Source of the DNA: Chelydra serpentina
Lineage: Eukaryota > Chordata > Testudines > Chelydridae
NCBI GenBank assembly: GCA_037349315.1
Contig: JBAIAC010000035.1
Span: 11,794,501 to 11,858,500 of the forward strand
Reading direction: 5' to 3'
DNA length: 64,000 bases
Position numbers and translations under genes: made by a program. This document shows positions 46,552 to 61,389 of this stretch, one piece after another. Position 1 is the stretch's first letter. The number at the start of each line of letters is the position of its first letter. A model generated the notes under the pieces. It was given only the letters and a program-made list of their open reading frames with translations. It was not told where the DNA came from and did not search any database.

Positions 46552-47100
46552 CTCGTCCAATGCACTAAATGTCCCAATAATAACTATGTGGGTGATACCA
46601 GGCAACTGCTACTCTCTCAAATGAACTCACACAGGAAAATGATAAGACAAAAACACCCTGTCACCTGTGGGTGAACATTTTTCACAAAGTGATCACTCTA
46701 TATGTGACCTATCAGTCCCCATCCTCCAAGGAAACCTGCACAACACTTTCACAAGATGAGCTGAGAGCTTATATTCATAAGTTTGCTAAACACTAAAAAT
46801 CATGGTCTTAATACAGACACTGGATTTATGGCTTATTACAATGATCTGAAATCCACTAACCCTCCTTTTTGTCCTATGACTACAAGGATGTTAAAGGCCA
46901 CTTCACCTTGAATGGTCCCTTAGAATATGTGCTAACTTCTTATACTAAACTATCTGTTCCACCTTGTCTTAGCTATGACACCCTAAATTCCTTTCCCAAA
47001 ACTGAAGAAGAGCTCTGTGTAGCTTGAAAGCATGTTTCTCTCACCAACAGAAGTTGGTCCAGTAAGATATTACCTCACCCACTTTGGCTGTCTTTTCCCC
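46552..47100 (+). repeat. Old retroelement-like dispersed repeat
   Basis: Signature strings CCTGTCACCTGTGGGTGAAC, GATCACTCTATATGTGACCT, TTCACCTTGAATGGTCCCTT and GAAGAAGAGCTCTGTGTAGC plus CACCAACAGAAGTTGGTCCA belong to a repeat common in turtles and other amniotes, by memory. The end CACCAACAGAAGTTGGT is palindromic (ACCAAC..GTTGGT). Reading frames are broken. Confidence 0.6.
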
Positions 47101-50100
47101 AGTAGTGTTTGTATCTTCTCCTGCCCTTTTCTGGAGCTGTTTTTTCCCTGGGTAACTGCTTCAGTCTTCCAGAGTGTTGCCTCATCTTCCTTTCATCTCC
47201 TCAGAATGAGCTGGGTCTGGTTTATGTAGGTCCAGACTCTTCCCATTCCCAGCAGTCTCTGAAAGATTGTTTAATTGGACCCAGGTGCTTTTTATTTTCT
47301 TCCTCCCCTTCCTCTGCAAATGACAGTTCATTCTGTTGCAAGATAATACCATGTACAGGGTATATCAAATGGAAGAAGTTTGCAGGTAGTTTGACTGGAA
47401 TCTAACATAATGTTTATGGACAATAATTTCTCATCTTTTGGTATGGTAACTTGCAATGTCTTAGAATAAAGATAACTAGATTGTATATGTTACAGTGAGA
47501 ATAGGTTTCCCTCCTCAAAATGTTACTTGTGAGATGACTGGCAGTTGAGGAAAAAGCAGACTAACAACTTAATCTTTTGTACATTATATGATGTATTATG
47601 AGCTTTGAATGGAGTTTAGTTGGCAGGCAACAATGTAGACTTTGTCATTACTTAGAATTCAAGGCCCAAAGGCTTTGGAACTAAAACCTACATGCAAAGA
47701 AGATTAAAGGAAGTGGGATTTTTCAGTCAGTGGTTCCAATGAGAGGCATACTCAAGCTTGTCCCTCAGATGTAACTTGTTGGGAGGGATGTGTGGTATTT
47801 GTGGACGAATATGCTGTGGGGGAGAGTTTTGTAGATTAGCGCCGAAGTTTTTCTTATCGAAAGGAGGGCTTCACAATACAACATTTCTTCTTCATTTGCC
47901 TTGTAATGTTGTAAAGTACACTCCCCAAATACTAATATAAAAGCCATGTGCACTCATGTCAAAGAGAACCTCAAGTTTGATCTAGTAATACTGTATCTGT
48001 AGAAATCTTTGTTTACGCAGTGTCCCGTATTCCCTCGTGAGCTCTTCAGCTTTGCAAAACTGCTTTGTTGTAGTTCTTAATGTGCTTGGCTACTCTCCCA
48101 CATCACTAAAAACTCTGCTTTTATACTTGAGTGATTACTTGTTCCACCAACTGATGTTGGGGCAACGGAACAAAAACCGATGACAGAAATATGCTGCTTC
48201 ACCAACAGAAGACATTGTGGGTGTCCCAAGACACATTACTTCTCAGGAATATCTTGTGTTTTTACTTAACAGTTAGGGAGAAAGTCTGGAAATTCCCCTG
48301 GGAAGCAGAGAAGAGGAAAGGAGCAGAACTGTAGCTGCTGAGTTGAGATCCCATGAGTCATTCTGCCTGCATGGGTACTTGCAGGCAGAATGGCTTAGGA
48401 GTGCCAGGGTACTGAACTCGGCAACAGCAATGCTTCAGAAGAGGGTAGCATGTGATTCCTACTGCCCTGCACCTGCTGCTGCTTGCAGTAGGAGGCTTGA
48501 ATCTTGATTGCGCTCACAACCCAAATGACTGCACACCTTTGGAGCCATGGCGCTCCACCAGGTAAACCCGCTGTTCATGCCCATAGGCAGAGAGGGAATG
48601 TTAGAAGCAGTCAGATATGCAACAGAATGCTTTACAACACATCTGGTTTATTAAAGCAGTGAAGATGCATTTAACTATATGTAGACACAAAGAGAAATGT
48701 TCCTCATCCTCCCCAGGTTTAATGACCATTTTTAAGGTATTTTCTATCCTAAACAGTATTTTGGCTGAAGCTAAATTAAGTGAAAAACAATGTCCTCTAA
48801 TTTACGCTATGGGTTGATGGGGTTTGAATAATCAAATGTAATGTAATAGTACTATGTGCTTGGTCTTTGTTAGTCTGGATTAGGATTACTGATAAAGCAG
48901 CACATTTTTGTGGAAAAAGCAGAGGGTTCTGAAGGATCCTAATGAAAAGAAAGGCGGTAACCTCTTCAGTACCTGTCTAAATCAGCAGCCGGTAAGACTG
49001 TTAGCAGGATGGGAGCAGGGAAGGATGAAGTTGTTTCTTCAAGGGCACATGCGGTACTTAGTATGTTTGACAGGCCTGCATGTCATCTTTCAGATCTCAT
49101 TTGGAAGTATCAGCAAGCAACAAAGAAAGGAACAAACTTATGTTCTGCTCTGCTTACTCTAAATCATTCCACGATTAATATGCTAGGCCAGTTTTTGTAT
49201 TATTTCTTTCCTTTGCACTCAGTCAGTCATTGCTTTCCTATTTAATTATGTGTTGATTTATCACACACCCCGTCACATCTTGGCACATATATGCAACAGT
49301 TTTAAATGCATAGTTACAATTTGACACAATGATAAACACGCTCGGTTCCAGTTTTCAAAACATGTTTCCTCCATTCTTTTCCTCCACTTAATTTTATACA
49401 AGGAAGTGACTTTGGCCCCAGTATATATTCCATCCAACCAGAAACACCAATCTCCTGATTAACTTCAGGAATCTCCTTTGTCTCTTTTGGGAATGTAACA
49501 TTGCCATGTGATGCCATATTGACTGGGTTAAAGATAGGCATGAATCATGAAGTTCAAATCCTAATCCAGATCCAAACATCTCCCAAAGTTAAATGTTGTT
49601 CACATGCAGGGTTTAGTTTGGGGACGATCTCTGTTGGTTAAATGTATTATAGGATAATCTCATTTATTGCAAATCCACGTGTGGAAAAGTTTCATTTCAC
49701 CCAACCACATTAATAAACTGTTCACACTAGTTCCCTTTGTGTCACAGTGAAGGTGGCCCATTCCAGAGAGAATGTCACTGTCTGAAGACAAAGATCCCTT
49801 CCAGAATCTCATTTGAATCTTAGAATAAACATAGGTTTAGTTTCACATTACTGCTAATTGTAGCACAGTGTTTCCCTTTCTATCCAAATAGTATGAGCAA
49901 AAACAAGAAAAACATGTTTCCTCAGGCCTCTCTGAATTATTTGATTGGCTTTCTACTTCATTAGGTCAGCTAATTTTGTTTTGCCTCTAATGTCACTCCA
50001 TGCATATACTTCCATTACAGGAAGCTTCAGTCGTAAGATATATTAATGGTTCTATGGCTTTGTAGCATGCTGTTAGGCTCTTTTTTGTTGTTGTTGACCC

Positions 50101-50525
50101 TACCATACTTCAAAAACATTATTGTTCTTAGCACAAATCCACAAAGGGACTTAGGGGCTGTAATGCTCAGCATTGCAGAATCCAGTTTTTAGATGCTTAG
50201 CCAACCGGTGGACTCCACGAACCCTGGATTTGGCATGGGGAAAGAGAGTTGTCTAAGAATGGGATCCACCAAAGCCAGCACTTCAGATGGAGAGCAACCT
50301 AAAACAGCCAATAGCAAATGCTGAGGAGAGAGATGTATCTTCCTAAACCCCATCCCCATGCCTAAGAAATTAGGTAACTTAAGTTTGAGCTGGAGGGAAG
50401 TGCCTATTTTCTCTTGAGATCTAGAGCTGTGAACCCTCTCCTGGAGTCTTGCAAAAACAGCAGAGGCAATACTTAACTCCATACAAACTAGCTGGTTGGG
50501 GGGGAAGAGGCAGGAGGCGGGGAGG

Positions 50526-50830
50526 GGGGCTCCCTTATAACCTTTATTCCATTGGGAAGGCCACTCACCTGGGATGCTGGCACCCTAGTTCAATTTTCCC
50601 CTCTGCCTGATGAGGAGAAAGGATGTCAGTTTGGGTTTCCTACCTCCCCAGTGGGTGCCCTAACCATGGGACTAATGAGTCAGTCTCAGTCTCTCTCTGG
50701 CTCAGTGCATGTTTATTTATTAATGGAACAGCTTCAACAGGAGTGAGAGAGGCCCTCCTCAGAATATCCCATTGTTCCACATCCTGGATGAGTGCCTTAA
50801 CCATTGGGGTTAAAGGTTATAAGGGAGTCC
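50526..50830. mobile_element. Palindromic (long inverted-repeat) element
   Basis: TTATAACCTTTATTCCATTG plus GGAAGGCCACTCACCTGGGATG at 50534-50576 recurs inverted at about 50775-50821 (TCCTGGATGAGTGCCTTAAC..GGTTAAAGGTTATAA). The match extends outward into CTCCC/GGGAG. The middle carries TAGTTCAATTTTCCCCTCTGCC. It is a foldback-type dispersed repeat; related boxes are at 40010-40455. Confidence 0.6.
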
Positions 50831-51234
50831 TACTTTATCACCCCTCTCCCCACCAGCCCATTTTGTCTGGAGTTAGGCATGTTCTGAGAACGCCTATTCG
50901 GTGAGGCCCCACAGGTGAGATATGCAGGGCAATGTCTAATATCACCTACTTTGAGGATCCTGCTGGGGCCTAGGCCTCAGCCATCAGAACAAAGGCAGCA
51001 GTGCACATACCCAGAGGCAGAAACCCTAAGCACCTAAGGAACTTTAACAGCAGAAATGTAGACAACTCCAGGGTTAGGTGGCACCCTACAGAGCTTTTGA
51101 GGATCATGGTGGATTTGGGCCTTTGTCTTCTTGGTTTTGTAATCAGAGGCGTGGGGACTCAGTGCAAGGTTTATCTGCATTTTTCTGAACGTCAGCCCCT
51201 GGGTGCAGGCTAACGGTGTCATAACTTTGCAGTT

Positions 51235-51440
51235 CTGTAAATGATTCTCAAGAATCTCAGAGCACTTCACAGGCGTTAATGAATGAAGACGCATACCTGT
51301 GAGGTAGTAAGCATAGTCCCCATTTTACATAGGCAGAAACAGGGCACAAACAATTTGAATGACTTACCCAGGGTCAAACAGAAAGTTAGTGGCAGAGCCG
51401 GGAATGAAACCCACATTTCCTGACTTCCAGTTTAAACTGT
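51235..51440 (-). repeat. MIR/CORE-SINE-like fragment, antisense
   Basis: The order CATAGTCCCCATTTTACATA, AATGACTTACCCAGGGTCAA, AGTGGCAGAGCCGGGAATGA, CTGACTTCCAG is the reverse-complement of the CORE-SINE pattern seen at 16055-16189. Confidence 0.8.
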
Positions 51441-53675
51441 GAGTCCCCTCTCATAGGGAACATCAAGGCTGGTATATGGTTAGCATTTCCACATATGCAG
51501 TATTAATATGACTTGTAGGGGCATGGGTCAGCATTCACATCGCACTCCCCATTGGTACCCAGCCCAGAGCAGGGAAGCTAATGATCTAACCAGCAGACCA
51601 AATTTGGTGATGAATCCTGGTCACATTCTACCTAAGGTACATTGCACATGTGCCTGCTAAGAAGAATATGGACTTACTTATACGTTTAGAAATACAGCTG
51701 ATGACATGGTCAAAGAGTTTATTAACAGTGAAATGTAAATAAAGTCTGATGCTAGTTTTGATGTGTAAGCATAAGAAAGCTAGCACAAGGAAGGATATGC
51801 AGACTTGGATAAACAATGTCAGTTAACATCCTTTATGCCACAAGCATAAAGGCACCTGCCACATAATCTCAACATCATATGTAGTGGCTATGTGGCACAT
51901 GTAACGTGATCTGATATGTCTGTGCTCAGACCAAAACCAAGATTTAAATCTCATGATGTGTATAGCAGTGGCAAAAGCAGAGAGCAAATATACATACACT
52001 AGCTTGCTCCTAATGTCTGATGAAGAAATGAACATGTTGAAGGAAAGATAGTGCAAGGATCCAAAATGAAAACAAATCCATCCACATTGTCCTTGAAAAT
52101 ATAGCTTTGATAGGAAGAGTACTTGGAAATATTTTTTCTCTTCCATTTGCTGAAATCACATGAAAATGCTGTACTGTATACATTGAGTTTAGTGGGAGAA
52201 AAAGCAGTTTATAATTTCTAACAAAAAGATTTGCTGCGGATAAAGACTCTTGTAAAATTGTAATCAGCTACAAAAACTGATAGTTTGCAAATCAAGAGAC
52301 CGCCGAGTGTAGAGAATAATTTTCCTTTGTTCTTATGCTCTGGAAAACATCAGCATAACTCATAATAATGTGTTTCTTGAATACAGTTTCCATAGGTAGT
52401 TCGATCTTCAGCTCAATTATGTGGATCCTCTAGGAGAATTTGCCAGCAGTGGAGACATGTTTTGAACAATACAATGTTTTATTATGTGGCATTTAACTGA
52501 AAAGAGAGAGGGCTGCAAATCCCTTTCATTTGTGAACTGAAAGAATTAAAACATCTGAGGAATGATTAATCCATTAATTAAAATAATCACTAAAGCACGC
52601 ATAGACTGTAGCAGCAATGTATTACTTTGGGGCTTGATTTGGTCATCCCTATTCATAGTGACTTGCACCTTATTACTGTGAGCTCTTCTATAGAAATGAA
52701 TGGGTCTACTCACAACATAAGATGGCATGAGTAAGGATGGCAGAAGAAGGCCCTTTGCAGACAAGTCTATTTAGCTAATCTCTCTCCTGCATGAGTCCCG
52801 TTCCTTTACAACTTTGTTTAATGTAATGGCATTTTATGTTGCCTTTGGCTGTAGACATAGTATCATTTTGGAGATATATATTCACAAAGGGAAATGGCAA
52901 ACTATAGTCCATATATTCCAAAGTCTTAAGCTGATATCTTTGCAAGTTTAAGAACAAATGTGCTTACCTGGACAGTACTAATTTGTAGCAAGGACAATAG
53001 AAGTACAATCTGTAGTTTACCAGTTATCATAAGACAGTTGCACATAATGACTTGCCTGTATAATGAATTATGATAAGACAAGAGAAAGGCAATAAATGTT
53101 AAAATGGGGGCAGAGGAAGCAACGTGTGGGAAGAAAGCAGGACTAGATGCTCTCTATTTTGAAGGTGAGAGAGTAATGTGATTCCCTTATTAACCATTCT
53201 GAGAAAGATGTGCAGCAGGCCATAATTTCAAATTAAGCCAGTTTTAGTGTAGTACATTGATTCAGTGCCTAGGATACCTAGTGGATACATTTGGCAATGT
53301 AAATCTGTTCTAGTCTCAGGCTGCTAATAAAGTATGTGAATGCCTTGAATCCAAGTAAGCAACGTGAAGAAATAGGGAGATCCAAGTAACCTGTGCTTTG
53401 TTAATTAGTACCCTCTTCATAGAGGGCTTGAACATGCATCCTTGAAATCAGTGAGAGTTTTGTCATTAACTTAAATGGAAACTGGATCAATCCCAGAATG
53501 ATGTAGTACAATACAGTTCAATGACACCTAACCAATCTACACAGCTTTTATGAGTGGTAACTAGGTAATATTCTGAAAGTGCTATGAGCGTGCTAAAGAA
53601 TAATTGCTTGAGACAGCACCACTAGATTGAGGGTAAAATTTTCACGTGCACCTCAATGACTTAGGAGTCTAAGTC

Positions 53676-53799
53676 TAGGGTGACCAGATGTCCCGATTTT
53701 ATAGGGACAGTCCCGATTTTGGGGTCTTTTTCTTATATAGGCTCCTATTACCCCCTACCCCCTGTCCCGATTTTTCACACTTGCTGTCTGGTCACCCTA
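53676..53799. mobile_element. hAT MITE, TAGGGTGACCAGA family, near-consensus copy (124 bp)
   Basis: Perfect 13-bp terminal inverted repeats (TAGGGTGACCAGA and TCTGGTCACCCTA) and a perfect 8-bp target duplication TCTAAGTC at 53668-53675 and 53800-53807. It is inserted in an older 'CTTAGGAGTCTAAGTC' palindromic repeat. Of the seven copies it is the least diverged. Confidence 0.97.
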
Positions 53800-53805
53800 T
53801 CTAAG

Positions 53806-54250
53806 TCCCATTTTCAAAAGTGACCTAGGCCCAGATTTTTAAAGGTATTGCAATGTTTCTTTGATCAACATTGCAACACTTAACTGACTTGGCAGCGAAA
53901 GTCTTGTTTTCAAAAGTGAAGTACTTAAGAATTTAAATCCCGTTAACTTTCAGTGAAACTGAGGCTTCTAAAGGGCAGATTTTCAAAGGCATTTAGGCAC
54001 CTGACAAAGAAGATTGGTGCCTAGTGGGATTTTCAAAATGCTTGGGTGCCAATTGACAGGTGCCTAACTTGCTTAGGTGCTTTTGAAAGTCCGATTGGGC
54101 AACTATCTGCTAAATACCTTAGAAAATCTAGCCCTTAGGGATCAAAACAAATCTCATTGACTGTCAGTGGGACTTAGGCTCCTTAGATGCTTTTGAAAAA
54201 TGGGAGTTAAGCTCCTAAATCACTTTGGCTCTTTCGAAAATGTTACCCTT
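53806..54250. repeat. Cluster of old palindromic 'TTTTCAAAAG..CTTAGG' repeats
   Basis: Motifs such as CCCATTTTCAAAAGTGACCT, GATTTTCAAAGGCATTTAGG, GCTTAGGTGCTTTTGAAAGT and GACTTAGGCTCCTTAGATGC recur in both orientations over about 450 bp, separated by 40-60 bp. It looks like one or more diverged palindromic elements. Confidence 0.6.
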
Positions 54251-56219
54251 TGTGTGTCTCCATGAAACAAACACTGCACTCCAGGCCTTCATAAAAGTTC
54301 AATGAGGTGATTATGTATTTCACAGGCAGGAACACTGAATCAGAGAATTGTAAAGTGTTTGTCGAAAGCTGCAGAGGGAATTGATATCAAGACTGGGGTT
54401 GGAGCTCAGGAGTTTCTGGCTCGCAGCCTACTGATGAGACCAATAAATCTCAGCTTTGTTAAGTAGTGTTCCTTCATCTAACCCTAAGGCTTTTCAGTAA
54501 ACAAAAGAAATCCAGCAATTGCCATGCCAAAATAAAATCTTAAATCATCAGTCATGCTTGGAGATCCCTATCAAAACAGTGTCCTTTGAGCAGTCAAAAG
54601 TTAAAAGGCCATTTGAGCAGGAAATGGGCTAAAAAAACCAGGATAATTTATAATATATTAGAAAATATGTATCTTTCCTATCCTATAGCTTGATCCTGCA
54701 CCCACTGAAGTCAATGGGAGCTTTGCCATTGACTTTAATAGGAGGAGGATTAAGTCAAATGCCAATAAATCCATTTGTTTAGGAATTGCACCCTTCTAAT
54801 GTTAATTGATTAAAACGAAGCTTGCTTTTTATAGTAGCCTCTACACACACCTCTCTTGAAATATGAAATCTAATCAATCTGGTTTTTATATCTCTAGACA
54901 GACTATGATTAGTAGACTTGGCAGGGTCAGAAACTAAGCTTGTCAGTCTGGTTAAAAGTACTTATGGTTGTGTTACTTATTGCCATGGATGACAGGACAC
55001 TAATGGTGCATTGTGCTTTTTTTATGAATAGGAAATAAAACGAATCTAATGCATAGGTAGACTCTAAAGACATTCCTTTGTTGTAAATTCTGGAGTGGTT
55101 TTTTCCTTCATTGCCTCTAGTCTTTTTCAAATCTATAAAAACAGACTTGAAACCTTGCTGTCATGTCTGACTTCATTCAAAAGATTACCCAGAGGTAATA
55201 ACTAAATACCTATTTTAGGTACCCAGTAGGCAAGGGACAGAGAATGGAATCTTCTCTCACTAGTTATGCTCATCAAAAAGAAGCTTTAAGGAGCATGTTG
55301 TTGAACTTAATTACTAGGACTACCCCAAGACAGATATCAAGCACTCCAGCAAGCTGTAGATAAGGTTCATTTGGTAGTTTCTTTCTATACCAGCTGTTAG
55401 ATGAAGGTACTTTTATCATTCTGAGGCCTAATCATCCTACAGAATTGCGAGTCTTTAAATTGTTACTTCATTGATTCCCCAAATTTCCTAACTGAAAAAC
55501 TGACAGAAATTTGACCATTTAATTGTGAAAGAAAACACAGCAGTCTCTGTTACTGCCTTACAAATTCTATCAACAGCTGAGCGTTAGCAATTAATTAATT
55601 TTTGACACATTTTTGAAATGTAAAATACGCAAGTCTTTTCACCTGATATGCCCAAGATTCTCAGACTCCTAGAACTGGGACATTTTCATCTACTGCTTGT
55701 CAAGGCAACGACCTCCAATATCTTATGTCCCTTATTTGGGAGATGACTGCAAACATTCTGTTGATTCAAATCAGTGTAATGAAATGTGGGGCAGTCTGTG
55801 TTTGATCGCCTCTGTATTGTCAAGAGGTGACTAGAAAAACCAGTGAGCATGAGTTAGAGAATCTTGATCCTTCTCTTCTCCATAGCAAACTGATAGCCCA
55901 ACCCGTTGTTTGTTATAGGGCCTGCAGTACTATATAATAAAGTACTAAGAGACAAACTTTGCCCTTGTTTCTCTTTGGAGCACTGTGAGGAGAGCTGCAG
56001 TGGCCTAGTGGTGGTGCTCTTGTGCATTCTGGATGCACAGGGCAGATACAAGCAGCATTCCTGTATACTAGTACTTTTACTTTCTGGAAAAAGGTGCAGT
56101 GTGCACTTCTGTGAGTCTGCTAGCAGACACTAGTCCCGTGACACTGTTCACTGGCCATGTCCCCTTAGACCCATTGAACATTGCCAAATCTCCTTGTTTA
56201 TACCCCTTTGGGAGTGTTA

Positions 56220-56510
56220 GGCCTGGTCTACACTGGGGGAGGGGGAGATAAATCTAAGTTACACAACTTCAGCTTAGTGAATAACCTAGCTGAAGTCAAC
56301 GTATTTAGATCTACTTAGTGTCTTCACTGTGGTAAGTTGATGGCTGACGCTCTCCCATTGACTCCGCCTGCGCCTCTCACTCCAGTGGAGTACCGGAGTC
56401 GACGGGAGAGCGCTCGGTGGTCAACTTATTGCGTCTAGACTAGATGCAATAAATCGACCCCCGCTGGATTGATCGCTGCCCGTCTATCCCTGGATAATAT
56501 AGACAAGCCC
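56220..56510. mobile_element. Harbinger-like MITE (291 bp)
   Basis: Starts GGCCTGGTCTACACT and ends ATATAGACAAGCCC, flanked by TTA at 56217-56219 and 56511-56513. Internal hairpin sequences (CAACTTCAGCTTAG../..CTAGCTGAAGTC and CAACTTATTGCGTCTAGAC) match the copies at 3219 and 16190 with moderate divergence. Confidence 0.85.
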
Positions 56511-58443
56511 TTAGTGTCAGGAATCTGGCAATGGGTACTGAACACTGTAGGGTTTTACACAGACTCTCTTTTAGATTGCTTCATCTAAATTACTGTATTT
56601 GCAGTTTCCTGTTTGCAAATAATATAATATTCTTCCCTTTATAGAAGAAATTTCCCTTTTCACATTACAACTTTCTGTCCTCCTAAGAATGTGGGGGAAG
56701 AAAAGGAATTCTTGTTCTGGGACACATTATATTGTACCATCATCTTCTATTATCCTTCAATCTTCTGGTCTGTTCTTTTCACATCATCGCATTTTCCTAT
56801 GTTCTGTGTCCTTCAGTAAATAGTAAGAGATGACGCTGTTGTTTCGTCTAAATGAGCATCCCTTCTTGAGATCTCCGCAACCCCTTCTGCAACATAACCA
56901 GTAAAAATAGAATTTCACATCCCCTCCAAATCTGGTGAGGAGGAGGCTTAGTTCTTTTGCTATACTGTAGGAACTATATCTTAGGTGTAAGATCAAGCCA
57001 TAAAAACTTCTCCTTTCCCCGACTATAAGAAAACATGATCTGTAAACTGAGGGAGTATAACAGACTGGTGGCGCTTGTTATGTGGCTTTCTGATCAGGCT
57101 ATTGAAGCTATACTCACAATTGCTGAAGTCATAAACACTACAAAGACTCTTATCTCCACAGGTTGGTAATGGGATATGGAACCTTTCACTTCTAGGCTGC
57201 TGGAGGGATAACATTAGGTTATCATAATTAAAGATGGGAATTTTAGCTGAAAGACCTAATATCTTTACAATTATTTTTGCAGTTTTTGATTAATCATCTC
57301 TTTAGGTCAGGACTGAGGTACATTGTTTGAACAATCCAGATGAATGGTATCCATGGTTCACCTATTGTCTCAATTCAAAAGTCACTATTTGCCAACAGTT
57401 ATCACACAGTGTGGTGTATAGAATACCACAGTATTTCTTTATATTCAAAAATAGGAGATATCTGTGGAAATTGTATGGTAATGGTGAGCAAATATATAAT
57501 TTTAAATGGCTTTCATGTGTTGTACGTAGAGGACTTAAGACTTCAGTTCTGTAACTCTGACAACTTTCACAAGCATTAAATTGAAATGTTTTTAAATATT
57601 AAAAATATTACACTGAATAAAAACAAACTTAAAAACACTTATGAATTATTTTAAAATACTTAAACATACCGGAGTAGATAGTTAAGAAATGGTTAATGGG
57701 TAATACTAAGGTTTGTTGAATTGAGCAATGATCGCAACATGACTGAAAATCAATTAACTTGTTTGAAATTGTAATATAATTAGTAGTTCTGCCAATCAGT
57801 ACACAAATGCTTCCTGCAAGAAATTGTCAATTTTTGGATACCCTCCAACTAAATAAATAATTTATACATATCCTACTTGCTCAGAATCATATGTAGTAAA
57901 CATTTATGCTATTTTATTGTTATGCATTCTTAATCATTAAAAATATTGAATAGTTAGGTGCCTTTTCTTGAATAAGTGCAGGCAGAAAATCCAATTCTGC
58001 TTCCACCAATTTCAGTGCAATGTTTCCAGTTTATGTTAGAGAGCAAGATCATTAGGCCCTGAGCCAGCAAAGCATTTAAGCACATGCTTAACTTTAAGCA
58101 CACGAGTAATCCCCTTAGGTCCCAATCTGACTCTCATTGAAGCTGATGGGAGTCTTTCCAATAACTTCAGTCGGAGTTGGTTTAAGGCCTTAGTGAACAA
58201 AATCAAAGGTGCTTTGATCACACAATCAGATACAAGGATAAACTCCTGAATTTAATTTTGGATTATTTTTGTTTTGATTCAGTCAACAGAATACAGTAAT
58301 GATTTTTCTACACTGCAACCTTAACTCTAGTTTACAATGGAAAAGAGAATGTTGTTTATTTCACAAGGCTTTTTCTACAACAGAGATCGAGGTCAGTGGA
58401 TTACAAAGCACAAAGAGAGATGACAATTGACAAGTTAGTTTAA

Positions 58444-61362
<2,919 letters not shown>

Positions 61363-61389
61363 TTGCAAACATACTGTGGCGAGAGGAAG
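61363..61389 (+). CDS. FSTL4: FSTL4 27-nt microexon
   Basis: Acceptor GATGCTGCAG|TT and donor GAAG|GTACTG bound 27 nt. Joined to the C ending the exon at 59734, it reads L-A-N-I-L-W-R-E-E plus the first G of the next codon. This is the LANILWREEG sequence that follows SARKT in FSTL4 and FSTL5. Both borders are phase 1, so inclusion or skipping keeps the frame (nine residues). The donor GTACTG is non-optimal. TGC motifs sit immediately upstream of the acceptor, the arrangement reported for SRRM4/nSR100-dependent neuronal microexons. I recall, without being able to check, that FSTL5 isoforms differ by nine residues, which would fit skipping of the homologous exon. Residues bridge Ig domain 2 and the C-terminal domain. 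Confidence 0.93.
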
